This document shows, piece after piece, positions 7,081 to 15,490 of a stretch of 64,000 bases of DNA. The notes under the pieces were generated by a model. That model saw nothing but the letters and a program-made list of their open reading frames with translations. It searched no databases and was not told the DNA's origin. How positions within the stretch are numbered: position 1 is the first letter of the stretch; the number at the start of each line of letters is the position of its first letter. Where the stretch lies: NCBI RefSeq assembly GCF_024295805.1, contig NZ_JANCLX010000014.1, forward strand, positions 121,383-185,382. The letters run 5' to 3'. Made by a program: the position numbers and the translations under genes. Source of the stretch: Streptomyces cucumeris. GTDB taxonomy: Bacteria > Actinomycetota > Actinomycetes > Streptomycetales > Streptomycetaceae.

Positions 7081-8499
7081 GTGAAACTCAAAGACGGGCA
7101 CCCCATCTCACGCATGGCAGAAGTCCGCCAGTCGGTGGAGGTGCGGCACGCGCGCCGGGGTCTTGGCGTGATGCTGCGGCGAGGTCTCCATGGGGCTAAG
7201 AACTGGGCCCTGGAGCTGGAGGGTGACGGCACGCACAGATCGGTCTGGAGCAAGGCGTTCCGAGCTTTCGTCGTCCTGCTGCCTGTCTGGATCCTCCTCA
7301 CTCCCGCAACCGGCGGTTCGGGGCGAGGAGGGGGGTCCATGGGTGTCCCCGAGGCGCTCTTCATGGCGGTGCTCTGTGCGCTGTGTGGGCTCGCGGCCCT
7401 GTCGGCTCGTGAGCGGCGCTTGGGTCGAGAAGAGCCCTGGCTTGAGATGGCAGATTCCACTACACGGAGCGACGGACCCGTAATCACGGAAGCCGAAGAG
7501 GGCTCCTCGTTCAAGGGTGGAGTCAGTTTGGTGAAATCGCAGGTCAGCGGAAGGTGCGAAGAGGGGGAGCGGTCGGTTGCAGGGGATGTTTCGGACAATA
7601 CAGATGATTCTTCGCATATCGATGCAACTGCGTTGCCGGACGTGATGCAGCAGGCCACTTCGGACGAGGGCTTGACCCTTACCCCGGAAGACCTGGCGCC
7701 CCCTTTCGGGTCGTTGCGGAAGCCGGTGCAGCAGGCCATTACTGAGGGTGCTGCCGAGGCAGGGCTGGATCGGACATTCGAGGCGGGTGCTGACGTACCC
7801 CCGGAGGCACTCGCAGAGGTGTTGCACGCGACCCCGATTGATCCCACGTTTTCGCAGGTGGAACCAGATGTGGAGCCGTTGCGGAGGGGTGTTGCGGAGG
7901 ATGACTCGAGCGAGGGTGAACCGGAAGTTTCGGGCATCACCAAGAGTGATGATCCCGTCGAGCAGAACGGTGAGCCTCTCTCGTTGCAGGAGCGGTTGCG
8001 AGTCGAGTTGCGCGAGGAGGATTCAATTCCGGCGTCTGCGCAGGTCAAGCCGGAAGAGGAGTCGTTGCGCGAACCGTTGCAGGGTGCGTTGCAGGTCCAG
8101 TACGCAGCCCCTGGGCCCTATCCGCCCCAGAGTGATCCGATCGCCCTTGACTGGTGGGCCACGAGGCCGGATCCGCCAGAAGTGGACCCCTCTGTGGCGC
8201 CAGGCCAGGTGAATGAGCCGGAGGCGGGGACCAAGAAGGACACGGTCGAGGACACGGTCGAGGACGCGGTCGAGGACGAACGCCTCCCGGAACCGGTTCT
8301 GTTGTTCCTCGCCAGCCAGTCCAATGCGTCAAGCTTTTCCGACAAGGCGCGGGAGTCCGCACGTATCGGCGCGATTGCCTGGGCCCGCAGAGAGGTTGAA
8401 GGGCGGAAGCGGAGTCAGGCGGAGGTAGCCAAGATGCTCGGCACTCACAAGTCGACGGTCAGCCGCTGGCTTACGGGAGATCCGTTCGATGAAGACTAG
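7081..8499 (+). CDS. Membrane protein with long acidic region and C-terminal helix-turn-helix
   Basis: GTG 7081 follows AAAGGAGGAAAG. The 472-residue protein has a basic N-terminus, two membrane segments (about 61-76 and 91-109) and a long acidic, poorly ordered middle of some 270 residues with imperfect repeats of the type EPLREPLQ. The C-terminus carries an HTH (SQAEVAKMLGTHKSTVSRWL) of the kind used in transcription factors and replication proteins. A 12-bp DNA unit is repeated three times at 8239-8274 and encodes DTVE, DTVE, DAVE. The layout resembles the Spd-type membrane proteins of Streptomyces plasmids, which help spread plasmids between hyphal compartments. A membrane-tethered DNA-binding protein is a reasonable reading. 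Confidence 0.7.
   Translation: MKLKDGHPISRMAEVRQSVEVRHARRGLGVMLRRGLHGAKNWALELEGDGTHRSVWSKAFRAFVVLLPVWILLTPATGGSGRGGGSMGVPEALFMAVLCALCGLAALSARERRLGREEPWLEMADSTTRSDGPVITEAEEGSSFKGGVSLVKSQVSGRCEEGERSVAGDVSDNTDDSSHIDATALPDVMQQATSDEGLTLTPEDLAPPFGSLRKPVQQAITEGAAEAGLDRTFEAGADVPPEALAEVLHATPIDPTFSQVEPDVEPLRRGVAEDDSSEGEPEVSGITKSDDPVEQNGEPLSLQERLRVELREEDSIPASAQVKPEEESLREPLQGALQVQYAAPGPYPPQSDPIALDWWATRPDPPEVDPSVAPGQVNEPEAGTKKDTVEDTVEDAVEDERLPEPVLLFLASQSNASSFSDKARESARIGAIAWARREVEGRKRSQAEVAKMLGTHKSTVSRWLTGDPFDED
8239..8274 (+). repeat. Three 12-bp tandem repeats in coding sequence
   Basis: The unit GACACGGTCGAG occurs twice and then once with one change (GACGCGGTCGAG). It lies in frame in the acidic region of the membrane/HTH gene and can vary in copy number without shifting the frame. 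Confidence 0.85.
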
Positions 8500-8520
8500 G
8501 CCATCGAAGTGGTCTACCCA

Positions 8521-8547
8521 GGGGCGCCAGACGATGTCTGGCGCCCC
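8521..8547 (+). terminator. Hairpin terminator after the membrane/HTH gene
   Basis: A perfect 12-bp stem GGGGCGCCAGAC, 3-nt loop, and its complement, followed by TTTGTC. Confidence 0.85.
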
Positions 8548-8559
8548 TTTGTCTTGGGT

Positions 8560-9115
8560 TGTGAAGGTGCCCCTTGCGGGGGCGTCGTGGACGGCTCGTA
8601 TACGCGGGCCCTGGAAGCCCCCGATGCATGTGGCGAAGTGACGTCGCTTCACCTCGGCACGCGGAGTTGGCGGTATTGAGGGTTGGCGGCCGTTGTGGCT
8701 CACATGGGCTACGTCAGGGTATGGGATGATGCGGGCCTGGCCTGGGCTCAAGACGGAAGGCGAGCCACCCGGCCTCGACCTGGGTGGCGGTTTCGGTTCG
8801 GGGCGCCGCGAGGATGAAGAGCGTCAAATGCGGCAGAACCCCGTAGGGGGTGCCGCTACCTGCGGGTTCAGCGATTCGAAGGACTTCCGAACCTGAAGGT
8901 GCGATGCGAAGGTGGTCTTGATCCAGGACGTTCCGACGACCGGCGGGATTCGGATGGTTGAACATGTCTGCCTCGAGTCGAACTTCTTCGCTCGACACCA
9001 CACCTTCTTGGCGTGAATCGGGCGAATCGGTGCAAAGCGGGGTGGCATCTACTGATGTTCTGCTTGAATGGCGCTGAATCGGACAGAACTCACATAGCGA
9101 CATTCCGAATCTCGA
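8560..9115. other. Intergenic region without a supported gene
   Basis: Frames on both strands lack ribosome binding sites and give low-complexity or shadow-like translations. A short plus-strand frame at 8562-8642 and a minus-strand frame ending at 8714 were examined and neither is convincing. The 3' end leads into the promoter of the next membrane gene. The length suggests regulatory content or gene decay. Confidence 0.4.
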
Positions 9116-9119
9116 TCAC

Positions 9120-9136
9120 TTGACACGGCCTAGGCC
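9120..9136 (+). promoter_or_regulatory. TTGACA box with GGCCTAGGCC operator (site 3)
   Basis: A consensus -35 TTGACA (9120-9125) is followed after one base by the perfect palindrome GGCCTAGGCC (9127-9136). The -10 expected near 9143 is weak. A CCCCC-GCA-GGGGG hairpin sits in the leader at 9162-9174. The next gene starts at 9200. Confidence 0.6.
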
Positions 9137-9199
9137 AGGATGGAAGAGTCGTGCGCAACGCCCCCGCAGGGGGTCTTCGGAAACGAGAGAAGCGGAAAA

Positions 9200-10366
9200 A
9201 TGGCTACGACGGAGAACGAGGCGCAGCCGGAATCCAGGGAAGCGGGCACGGCGCAGAAGTTCAAGAACGACAAGACCCAGCCTACGGAGATCTCGAAAGA
9301 CGAGCGACGGTTCACGTTCCTGGTCTTCCTGGCCTGCTTGCTGTCGGTGGGATCGCTGGCCTACTCGACTTACTCCTTCCTGGACCTCAACAAGATCGAC
9401 GCCATGAGGATCGAGAAGCTCGGAGGCGTGAGCTTCATCGGCCTCTCGGCCGCGGTCACGATGGACATCATCTGGAGCGCCACGATGGTGGCCGACTACC
9501 GAGGCCGAAAGGTCTGGTACCGGAGGAAGAACAAGGACCCCAGGAACATCCTCCCCGCCATCGGATGGCTTGAGGTTCTGGCGATTGCGGCCATGCTCGG
9601 ATACCACGGACAGCAGCTCGGCGGCTGGACCGCCGCCTTCACCGCAGTCCTCCCGATCGCGGCAAAGTTCACATGGATCCTGGCGCTTGATGACATCCGC
9701 GATCCCTATGGGCTCACCGACGAACAGAAGATGGAAATCGCGAAGGATCGCCGCAATGCGCGACTGGCTAAGGCGAAGGCTGACGCCACGGCCGAGTTGC
9801 ATGAAGCGCAGATGGAGCAACGGCGACGGAGCAACGAGGCCAAGCTGGAAGACCAGCGCGCCGCCGCCGACCAGCAGAGGATGCAGCAGCGACTCACCTT
9901 TGACCTGAAGCAGAATGAGCTGGTTGCCGCCAACGACCTGAAGATGCTTGAGAATCAGCTCCGGGCCCGGCTTCAGATCAGCACGCTGGATAATCGCGCA
10001 GAGGTTGAGACCATGCGGGCTGAGCATGAGTGGGAGCTCAGTCTGCGACGTCCGCCCCGGACGGTGATTGGTGACGTCGTACGTCCAGGACTGCCCAAGG
10101 CGGACCTTCCCGAGCTCCCCTCCGGCGAGGCGCCGGATTTTACCGACCTGGCGTCCTTCGGCCTGACGACGAGCCAGCAGAAGAGGGCCGCACTGGCCAG
10201 GGACTTCTATGAGGTCGACGATCGGCAGCGTGGTGGGGTCACCAAGAAGGCTTTCTGTGAGGCCAATAGGATCGCAGCACCTCGCTTGAGTGAGGCCACT
10301 AGCGATTTTCCGCTCGAGTGGTTTATCGACCGGGGTCTGGCGACCTGGCGGGCCGACCGAGGCTGA
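9200..10366 (+). CDS. SpdB-like four-helix membrane protein with coiled coil
   Basis: The start at ATG 9200 is preceded by GAGAGAAGCGG; an in-frame GTG/ATG upstream would overlap the operator region. The 388-residue product has four membrane segments at about 38-58, 75-98, 120-135 and 145-163. A long Glu/Arg/Gln/Ala coiled coil follows at about 180-290, and the C-terminal domain is soluble with a helical, possibly winged-helix, end. The N-terminal membrane part looks like the DUF2637/SpdB type of Streptomyces plasmid membrane proteins, which take part in intramycelial spread of plasmids. A GGCCTAGGCC operator lies in its promoter. The role in transfer is inferred from family resemblance and not from a known homologue. 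Confidence 0.7.
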   Translation: MATTENEAQPESREAGTAQKFKNDKTQPTEISKDERRFTFLVFLACLLSVGSLAYSTYSFLDLNKIDAMRIEKLGGVSFIGLSAAVTMDIIWSATMVADYRGRKVWYRRKNKDPRNILPAIGWLEVLAIAAMLGYHGQQLGGWTAAFTAVLPIAAKFTWILALDDIRDPYGLTDEQKMEIAKDRRNARLAKAKADATAELHEAQMEQRRRSNEAKLEDQRAAADQQRMQQRLTFDLKQNELVAANDLKMLENQLRARLQISTLDNRAEVETMRAEHEWELSLRRPPRTVIGDVVRPGLPKADLPELPSGEAPDFTDLASFGLTTSQQKRAALARDFYEVDDRQRGGVTKKAFCEANRIAAPRLSEATSDFPLEWFIDRGLATWRADRG

Positions 10367-10380
10367 GTGATTTAACGCAC

Positions 10381-10408
10381 CAAAGCCCCCTCTCCGGAGG
10401 GGGCTTTG
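10381..10408 (+). terminator. Hairpin terminator after the SpdB-like gene
   Basis: CAAAGCCCCCTCTCCGGAGG with GGGCTTTG forms an almost perfect 14-bp stem with a minimal loop. Confidence 0.85.
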
Positions 10409-10463
10409 CGCTTTCCAACTCCGCTGTACGCTGGGCATATTGAGGCAAGGAAGGGAGAAGGTT

Positions 10464-10778
10464 GTGAGTTGGCGTCTGGAGGCTTCCGGGGGGAAGGGTT
10501 CCGCAAACTTGATCGTGATCGTGCCCGTCGAGGACGACGATCCTCATCAGGAGATCAGGCGGGTGCGCATCCGGGTCAGCCCAAAAGGGGGGAGAGATCA
10601 CCCCAGCCTGCCCCTTCTTCAGAAGGGGATGCTCTACCGCGACCGTACCGGGGTCAAGTACACGATCCTCGCGGCCATGGTGTGTGAATCAGGCATTGAT
10701 GACGGCGAGCCATCGATCTGGACCTATGACTATCTCGCCGCAATCGGAGTCCATGCCCTGACGGGGGTTGAGTTGTGA
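10464..10778 (+). CDS. Hypothetical protein
   Basis: GTG 10464 follows AAGGGAGAAGG and is preferred to TTG 10440, which lacks a site. The 104-residue product looks like a small beta-rich domain: strands SANLIVIVPVE and IRRVRIRVSP, then GMLYRDRTGVKYTILAAMV and SIWTYDYLAAIGV. Its stop overlaps the next start (GTGA), so the two are coupled. A TACGCT box near 10427 may be the promoter. No family is recognised. Confidence 0.6.
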   Translation: MSWRLEASGGKGSANLIVIVPVEDDDPHQEIRRVRIRVSPKGGRDHPSLPLLQKGMLYRDRTGVKYTILAAMVCESGIDDGEPSIWTYDYLAAIGVHALTGVEL

Positions 10779-11455
10779 CCAAGGGCGTGACGACGGAATG
10801 GTGGGCTCAGCCACCCGGACGACAGGAGGCGGAGACTCCTTTGCCGGAGGCCCACCCTCCTCCACCGCCCCCGGCACCGCCGTCCTCCCCTCCGGAACCT
10901 CAACCGGACCCCGGGAGCCCGGCGCCTCCTCGACGCAGGGCGGCAAAGGTCATTGGTGGCGCGGCGGGCGCCGCCGTGGCGATAGCGCTTCTGGTAAACG
11001 GGATCTCCGGCGGGGAAGGCGAGGGGGCTGGCTCACCTCCGATCACTTCACCGACAACGCGAGATCTCCCCGCGGCAGGCAGCGGGCCAGGGGGAGATCT
11101 CGCAACCGAAAGCCCTGGGAGCGGGGGTGCCGAGAAGGGAAATGGCTCGACATCCGCCCCGAAGGAAGCCACCACGTTGTTTACCACCCCATCCGGCAAG
11201 GGTCGAGCGGGCGTGGTGATGAAGGTAAAGATCCACAACGGATCGGATGAAGCACTGACCGTGCTCGCCACCCTGATCAAGGGTGACGGGCGCTCGGCAA
11301 TTGCGGGCGAGGGGACGCTGGCACCCGGTGCGCGCGGCGTTGAGCCCGGTGAGACGGTCGAGGGGACTGTCGAGTTCTCAAGCGGCGTTGCGCCCCGTCA
11401 GATCGTCTTGCTCGATCTCTCGGGTGACGTGGTGGCGACAGGGGGAGGCGGCTGA
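10775..11455 (+). CDS. Single-pass membrane protein with Pro-rich inside and beta-domain outside
   Basis: The start codon overlaps the preceding stop. Residues 1-55 are very rich in Pro, with runs of up to eight, and 56-77 are a membrane segment preceded by RRR. Thus the N-terminus stays inside. After a Gly/Ser/Thr-rich linker, residues about 130-226 resemble a DUF4352-like or Ig-like beta sandwich (KVKIHNGSDEALTVLATLI, GVEPGETVEGTVEFS). This layout is common for actinobacterial surface proteins. A partner or exclusion role in the transfer-like module is possible but unproven. Confidence 0.65.
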   Translation: MTKGVTTEWWAQPPGRQEAETPLPEAHPPPPPPAPPSSPPEPQPDPGSPAPPRRRAAKVIGGAAGAAVAIALLVNGISGGEGEGAGSPPITSPTTRDLPAAGSGPGGDLATESPGSGGAEKGNGSTSAPKEATTLFTTPSGKGRAGVVMKVKIHNGSDEALTVLATLIKGDGRSAIAGEGTLAPGARGVEPGETVEGTVEFSSGVAPRQIVLLDLSGDVVATGGGG

Positions 11456-11507
11456 GCCGGAAAGCGGCGATCAGGGTGAAATTTGGAAGGTATGGGAATC
11501 TCGCCAC

Positions 11508-11541
11508 GAAGGCCCTCATCGATTCGACGATGAGGGCCTTC
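11508..11541 (+). terminator. Hairpin terminator between the membrane operon and the partition locus
   Basis: GAAGGCCCTCATCG pairs with CGATGAGGGCCTTC in a perfect 14-bp stem with a 6-nt loop. It may stop transcripts from both sides, since parB ends 100 bp further. Confidence 0.85.
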
Positions 11542-11575
11542 AGTGCTTGCGGGGTTTCTGGCTAGCCTGGTCTCG

Positions 11576-11630
11576 ACTGTGAACCATGGTTCACAGTCTC
11601 TGGGAGAGTAGTGTGAACCATGGTTCACAC
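11576..11630. promoter_or_regulatory. parS: Two parS-like palindromes (putative centromere)
   Basis: Two perfect palindromes share the 18-bp core TGTGAACCATGGTTCACA. One is 22 bp at 11576-11597, the other 20 bp at 11611-11630, with centres 34 bp apart. They lie just past the 3' end of parB. The core differs from the chromosomal Streptomyces parS (GTTTCACGTGAAAC), so the element would not compete with the host system. I found no further copies in the window. The function is inferred from symmetry and position. Confidence 0.75.
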
Positions 11631-11638
11631 TCCCGGCG

Positions 11639-12568
11639 TCAGCTCTCTACTTCGTCCAGGATCTCCCGGAGCTCTTTAAAGAGCTTCTTGGCGGCTTCGG
11701 GATCATCCTCCACGGCCTGGCGAAGAAGATCCGAGTTGAATGCCTTTCGTGCGCGGGTGAGCTTCGTGATGGCGGGGAGGGGGTTCTTCTTGGGCTCCTC
11801 TTCGACGCCTGTTGCCCCAAGGCTCAGGAAGTCGCGAACGGCACGCAGGCTCGGAGCTGAAGTCTTGCCCGTTCGGTTTGCCTCGAGCCACTGATCTCGC
11901 ATCGCGTCAACTCCACCCTTCTTGAGGGTTGACCCAAGCTCGAGGACTTGCCGCTTATTGAGCGGTACGTTCAGGAGATCCTCCAGTCCCGCATAAACGT
12001 CGACCGCGTCCATCCAGTTGCGTGCCGTGCGCCCCGAAACCTTCCAGCGTGCCGGAACGTACTTGTTCCAGTCGCTGTAGCCGGACTTCCGCCAGGCCCC
12101 AGAATCATGCAACTCCTTGAGGGAGCGCCCGGCGACCAGGATCCAAGTCTTGTTGCCCATGGAGAGGACTCCCTGGACGTAAGTGTGGGCGCGGGCAATG
12201 TTCCGCTCGTAATGGGCCAGGATCTCGTCGTCGGTGGCACCTTCCGGGGGAGGCTCGTACTGAATCCGCTCCCGCTCGGCTGTGGTCTCCACGGCGTCAA
12301 GGGATGGGCTGATGAGCTTGGCCTGTTGTGGCACATTCGGAGTGACTGGCGGAGAGGTGTTCGGCGTGTCGTGGCCGGGCGCAATCGGCTCGCTGGGTGC
12401 GTCGGCACCCAGCATCGGACCCGGGTCTGGAGACTCGTCGTCCTCCTCCCCCCGGCGAGCACTCCCTGGATCGCTGGCTGCCGCCGCAGCCGCCTCCCGA
12501 GCCTCCCTGGCGCGCTTCTCTTTCGCGCTCTCCCGGCCCGGCCGAGGCTTGATGTCCACCCGGCCCAT
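11639..12568 (-). CDS. parB: ParB-like centromere-binding protein
   Basis: This 309-residue protein has a basic N-terminus (KPRPGRESAKEKRAREAREAA), a long acidic/Pro-rich linker to about residue 90 and a helical core with probable HTH text (RWKVSGRTARNWMDAVDVY). A Lys/Glu-rich C-terminus follows that could dimerise. The classic ParB/Srx CTPase motifs (GERR) are absent, so it is a non-canonical partner protein, as on several Streptomyces plasmids. Its ATG overlaps the parA stop (TGATG), so the two are translated together. Two perfect palindromes lie 9-63 bp beyond its stop and are the likely target. Confidence 0.75.
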   Translation of the reverse strand: MGRVDIKPRPGRESAKEKRAREAREAAAAAASDPGSARRGEEDDESPDPGPMLGADAPSEPIAPGHDTPNTSPPVTPNVPQQAKLISPSLDAVETTAERERIQYEPPPEGATDDEILAHYERNIARAHTYVQGVLSMGNKTWILVAGRSLKELHDSGAWRKSGYSDWNKYVPARWKVSGRTARNWMDAVDVYAGLEDLLNVPLNKRQVLELGSTLKKGGVDAMRDQWLEANRTGKTSAPSLRAVRDFLSLGATGVEEEPKKNPLPAITKLTRARKAFNSDLLRQAVEDDPEAAKKLFKELREILDEVES

Positions 12569-13350
12569 CAGGAGGCCACCTCTTTCATCGCGTATCGGAA
12601 GAGCATCCCGAACTCGTCGAGCTGTGAGCGCTTGGGGGTGTGCTCCCAGGCGCGCGGGTAGTAGGTGGAACTGCTGATCTGGAAGTTCTCGTTGACGAGA
12701 AATACGTCAACCTTGGACCTGTCGAGCGGGGCCAGCGCTACTTCGATGGCACCCCGCTGGTCATCAGCCAGCGTGTTGTTGCCGGAGCACTTGATGAGAG
12801 CCACGAAGATCTTGAGCCGGTTGGGGTTGGCTTTCCCTCCCCGGCTCGCCACCTTGATCGTGGGTGCGATGCGGTGAGTCTCGAAGCCCGACGGCGCCAC
12901 TGGGAGCAGAAGGAAGTGAGCCATCTTGCACAGCTCCCAATACGCCTCCTTACCGGCTCCACCCACATCCACGAGAACGACGTCGTACTGCTTGCTCAAC
13001 TCATCGAGTACATCGTCAAGGTCCGGGCCCTCTTCGTCCTTGGGGTCATAAGTGACCAGGTCGAACGGCACTTCCTCCTCGCGACTCTCGCGGAGCTTGT
13101 ACCAGTTGTCGACGCTCTGCGAGTTGTCGTCCGTGTCGACGACGCAGACCTTCAGTCCGAGGCAGATAGCCAGGTACAGGGCCAGGAAGATCGAGGACGT
13201 CGTCTTCCCGGTTCCGCCTTTCAGCATCCCCACGCCGACGATGAGGCAGCCCGCGACATCGTCGAGCCACTTCTTGATCAGATTGATGGACAGAGTGAAC
13301 TCCGCGAGCAGGTCTTTGTACTGCTGTCGCGGAAGTGTTGCGATCTTCAC
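12568..13350 (-). CDS. parA: ParA-type partition ATPase
   Basis: GTG 13348-13350 is preceded by GGGAGGA and gives 260 residues; an upstream ATG-less extension has no site. The deviant Walker A motif KGGTGKTT is at about residues 44-51, with the signature Lys. A Walker A'-type DTDDNSQS and a Walker B-type strand VVLVDVGG follow, in the order of ParA/MinD ATPases that move plasmid DNA over the nucleoid. There is no long N-terminal HTH domain, so this is a small ParA of the type Ib/Soj kind. It is the first gene of a two-gene minus-strand operon with parB. Confidence 0.92.
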   Translation of the reverse strand: MKIATLPRQQYKDLLAEFTLSINLIKKWLDDVAGCLIVGVGMLKGGTGKTTSSIFLALYLAICLGLKVCVVDTDDNSQSVDNWYKLRESREEEVPFDLVTYDPKDEEGPDLDDVLDELSKQYDVVLVDVGGAGKEAYWELCKMAHFLLLPVAPSGFETHRIAPTIKVASRGGKANPNRLKIFVALIKCSGNNTLADDQRGAIEVALAPLDRSKVDVFLVNENFQISSSTYYPRAWEHTPKRSQLDEFGMLFRYAMKEVAS

Positions 13351-13517
13351 TCTGGGGTCCTCCCTCAGTTGGCTTGTTGGCAGACATCTTGCCGTATCCA
13401 TCGGGAGGTTGAGGGAGGAGGGGTCTGCTGTCACGCGGTCGTACCATCAGGTCCGCACATTCGGGCGTTGCGGCAACTCGAACGTGACTCAGGCGCCTCG
13501 GGGTGCGCAACGCGGAA

Positions 13518-13547
13518 ACCCCCCGCCTCGCCATCGAGACAGGGGGT
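13518..13547 (-). terminator. Hairpin downstream of gntR
   Basis: ACCCCC and CTCG pair with CGAG and GGGGGT, with a short internal loop. On the minus strand this follows the gntR stop by about 30 nt and separates it from the parA promoter region. Confidence 0.55.
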
Positions 13548-13579
13548 CTATGGATCGCACATGGCTCCTCACATGGGGA

Positions 13580-14314
13580 TCACAGTGGAGTATGGAACGC
13601 GACAGGCCGGTCTCCTGAGTGAACTTTCACCGCAACCTCAACGAGTTTCCCGTTAGCCAGGAGAACTCGTCGGATCGTTTGTGAGACCACGTTGTACGAA
13701 CCACCCAGCTTGAGCAGCTCTCGTTCCTCATCCGTTGCCAGGCGAGAAGTGAACTCCCCGAAGAGATCCGCCTGCTTGGATCCCATGCGCTCTGCCGCCA
13801 GCTCTCGAGAGCCCGAGGGGATCGAGTCTGGCTCACGCAGCTCGGGCGTCTTGAGTGTGACCTCCGGCGGGTAGTATGAACGACCGGTTGCCACTGGTGC
13901 ACCATTGAAGAGGTTCAGTCGCACGCGGCACAGCACATCCTGGCCGGGCTCGACCCCCAGCGGCTTCGCAACGTTCTCCGGGCAGGGAACCATTCCGACC
14001 GACAGGATCTCGGACGTCTCGTGCTTGGCGAGCGCACGCCCGTTTGCCGCTGCACTTGCGACGCGGCTGTTAGCCATCGCTACGCGATGCGAGATGTTTG
14101 CGACGACGGGCGGACGGTTGCCATCCGAAGGCTCAAGGATCCCTTCCGCAGTGAGAAGGTCGATTACCTTGTCGATGGTTGCGCGGGATGTGTTGTGGAT
14201 GTCCCGCAGCTTCCTGCGCGACTCAAGGACGGTTCCGGGCTCTAGCTCGCCGGACTCTACACGCGTCCGGTAATTCTGTGCGATCACCCGGTACTTGGGG
14301 ATCTGCTTGCTCAC
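13580..14314 (-). CDS. HutC-type GntR transcriptional repressor (putative master regulator)
   Basis: The start GTG 14312-14314 is preceded by CGAGGAG. The 244-residue protein has an N-terminal winged helix (KYRVIAQNYRTRVESGELEP, then TSRATIDKVIDLLTAEG) and a C-terminal UTRA effector domain from about residue 80, the HutC layout shared by Streptomyces plasmid regulators such as KorSA and TraR. Its own upstream region has a GGCCTAGGCC palindrome at 14337-14346, which also occurs in at least five other promoter regions here. I infer that it binds this site and controls itself, the divergent membrane operon and the others. A ligand for the UTRA domain is not known. Confidence 0.88.
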   Translation of the reverse strand: MSKQIPKYRVIAQNYRTRVESGELEPGTVLESRRKLRDIHNTSRATIDKVIDLLTAEGILEPSDGNRPPVVANISHRVAMANSRVASAAANGRALAKHETSEILSVGMVPCPENVAKPLGVEPGQDVLCRVRLNLFNGAPVATGRSYYPPEVTLKTPELREPDSIPSGSRELAAERMGSKQADLFGEFTSRLATDEERELLKLGGSYNVVSQTIRRVLLANGKLVEVAVKVHSGDRPVAFHTPL

Positions 14315-14336
14315 GTTTCACTCCTCGGTCGCTTGT

Positions 14337-14361
14337 GGCCTAGGCCGTATTGTGTCATGCT
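14337..14361. promoter_or_regulatory. Divergent gntR/membrane-operon promoter with GGCCTAGGCC (site 4)
   Basis: GGCCTAGGCC lies at 14337-14346, 23 bp upstream of the gntR start codon on the minus strand. On the plus strand TTGTGG (14333-14338) and CATGCT (14356-14361) form a -35/-10 pair with a 17-bp spacer that contains the palindrome. One bound repressor dimer would block both directions. Confidence 0.75.
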
Positions 14362-14566
14362 GGAGACCGCAACGCCAGTCAAGACAGGCGGCGTCGCGGC
14401 AAATGAAGAGAGGGATGCCAGAGGCCGCAAGGTTCCGGATGGAAACCAAGAGGTTCCTGAAGCGAGCCTGGACTCTCTTCCTCAGTATGACCCAGGCCAT
14501 GATATCGCCCGGATCGTACGCACTGTCGAGGAAGGAATCGGACTAGCTTCCGACGGCAACCCCTGA
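14357..14566 (+). CDS. Possible small acidic protein leading the membrane operon
   Basis: The frame from ATG 14357 gives 69 residues of hydrophilic, protein-like sequence (YDPGHDIARIVRTVEEGIG near the end) and stops 15 nt before the next gene. The codon composition looks coding. However, the ATG lies inside the predicted -10 box, so it could only be used if transcription starts further upstream. A competing frame with ATG 14416 gives a less natural peptide. Treat the start and existence as uncertain. Confidence 0.4.
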   Translation: MLETATPVKTGGVAANEERDARGRKVPDGNQEVPEASLDSLPQYDPGHDIARIVRTVEEGIGLASDGNP

Positions 14567-14580
14567 CCGGAAGGAGAGAC

Positions 14581-15483
14581 GTGGCTGCGTCGGTGCACGT
14601 TCCGCCGAGGCCGACATATGACCCTGATGTGCACCTCAAGGGCCATGTGACGCGGAAGCCACCGCGAACCCTCAAGGGGGACATTAAGGCCCTCAAGAGG
14701 AAGGCAGTGTCGGCCCACGCCAAGTGGACTGACGGCCGAAAAGCGGCAGAGGGCAAGAAGAAAACAGTTCGCGAGGAGGCCAAAGAAGTACTTGCGCCAG
14801 TCAAGGTTGGCGTGGAGCGGGAGAAAGACCTTGCCCGTGAGGTGATGGAGCCCGTCTACACCGCCATCTCCGAAGCAAAAACCCGGAGCAAGAAGACCCG
14901 ACCATACGTCACCTCGTTCATGATTTCCTCGGTGGTTTCATGGGTTGCGGGACCCCAGATTCTGATCGCTCTCTATGAGCGAATCTGGTACCGCACCAGC
15001 ACCGCCGACTGGGGAATTCTGCATGGGCCTGGCCGCTGGTTTCGGGACACTCTCGCCATGGCCACTGAGACCAATCGTCTGCCGGAGCTGATTTCGGCAA
15101 TCGTTGTTGGCCTACTCCCGATGGTGATTATGTGTGTGCGGGACATGGTTACTCGGCATATCGCTTCAGGGTCCTACCTCGGGCGACTGTCGATGGTCAG
15201 TGTTCGTTCGCTTACCCGGCTGGCATACGCGATCCCGGTGGTCTTCTTCCTTGGGGTCAGCTACAAGGATGGGCTTTATGGGCTCTTCGGAATCCACTGG
15301 CAAGTGGAGTGGTGGCAGATCTGGGTGATGGGGCTGTTCTGCTCCGCGTACTACTGCACGACATGGGCCCTTGAGCGTGCCGAGAAGGGCCTGGGGTTGG
15401 GGTACTTCCATGTACTCCTCATGACCCCGGCGGCGGCCATCATCACGGGCGCCGCACTCCATGCTCCAGGCGCTGCCTGGTAA
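14581..15483 (+). CDS. Multi-pass membrane protein with charged N-terminal helical region
   Basis: GTG 14581 follows GGAAGGAGAGAC. Of its 300 residues the first 110 are soluble, very rich in Lys, Ala and Glu (KAAEGKKKTVREEAKEVLA) and likely coiled coil. The rest contains about five membrane segments. It begins the operon controlled by the divergent promoter at 14.34 kb and is followed by a second membrane protein. No family is recognised. The position, with hydrolases and SpdB-like proteins under the same operator, suggests a part of a transfer or envelope-spanning apparatus. Confidence 0.65.
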   Translation: MAASVHVPPRPTYDPDVHLKGHVTRKPPRTLKGDIKALKRKAVSAHAKWTDGRKAAEGKKKTVREEAKEVLAPVKVGVEREKDLAREVMEPVYTAISEAKTRSKKTRPYVTSFMISSVVSWVAGPQILIALYERIWYRTSTADWGILHGPGRWFRDTLAMATETNRLPELISAIVVGLLPMVIMCVRDMVTRHIASGSYLGRLSMVSVRSLTRLAYAIPVVFFLGVSYKDGLYGLFGIHWQVEWWQIWVMGLFCSAYYCTTWALERAEKGLGLGYFHVLLMTPAAAIITGAALHAPGAAW

Positions 15484-15490
15484 GTGGAGA

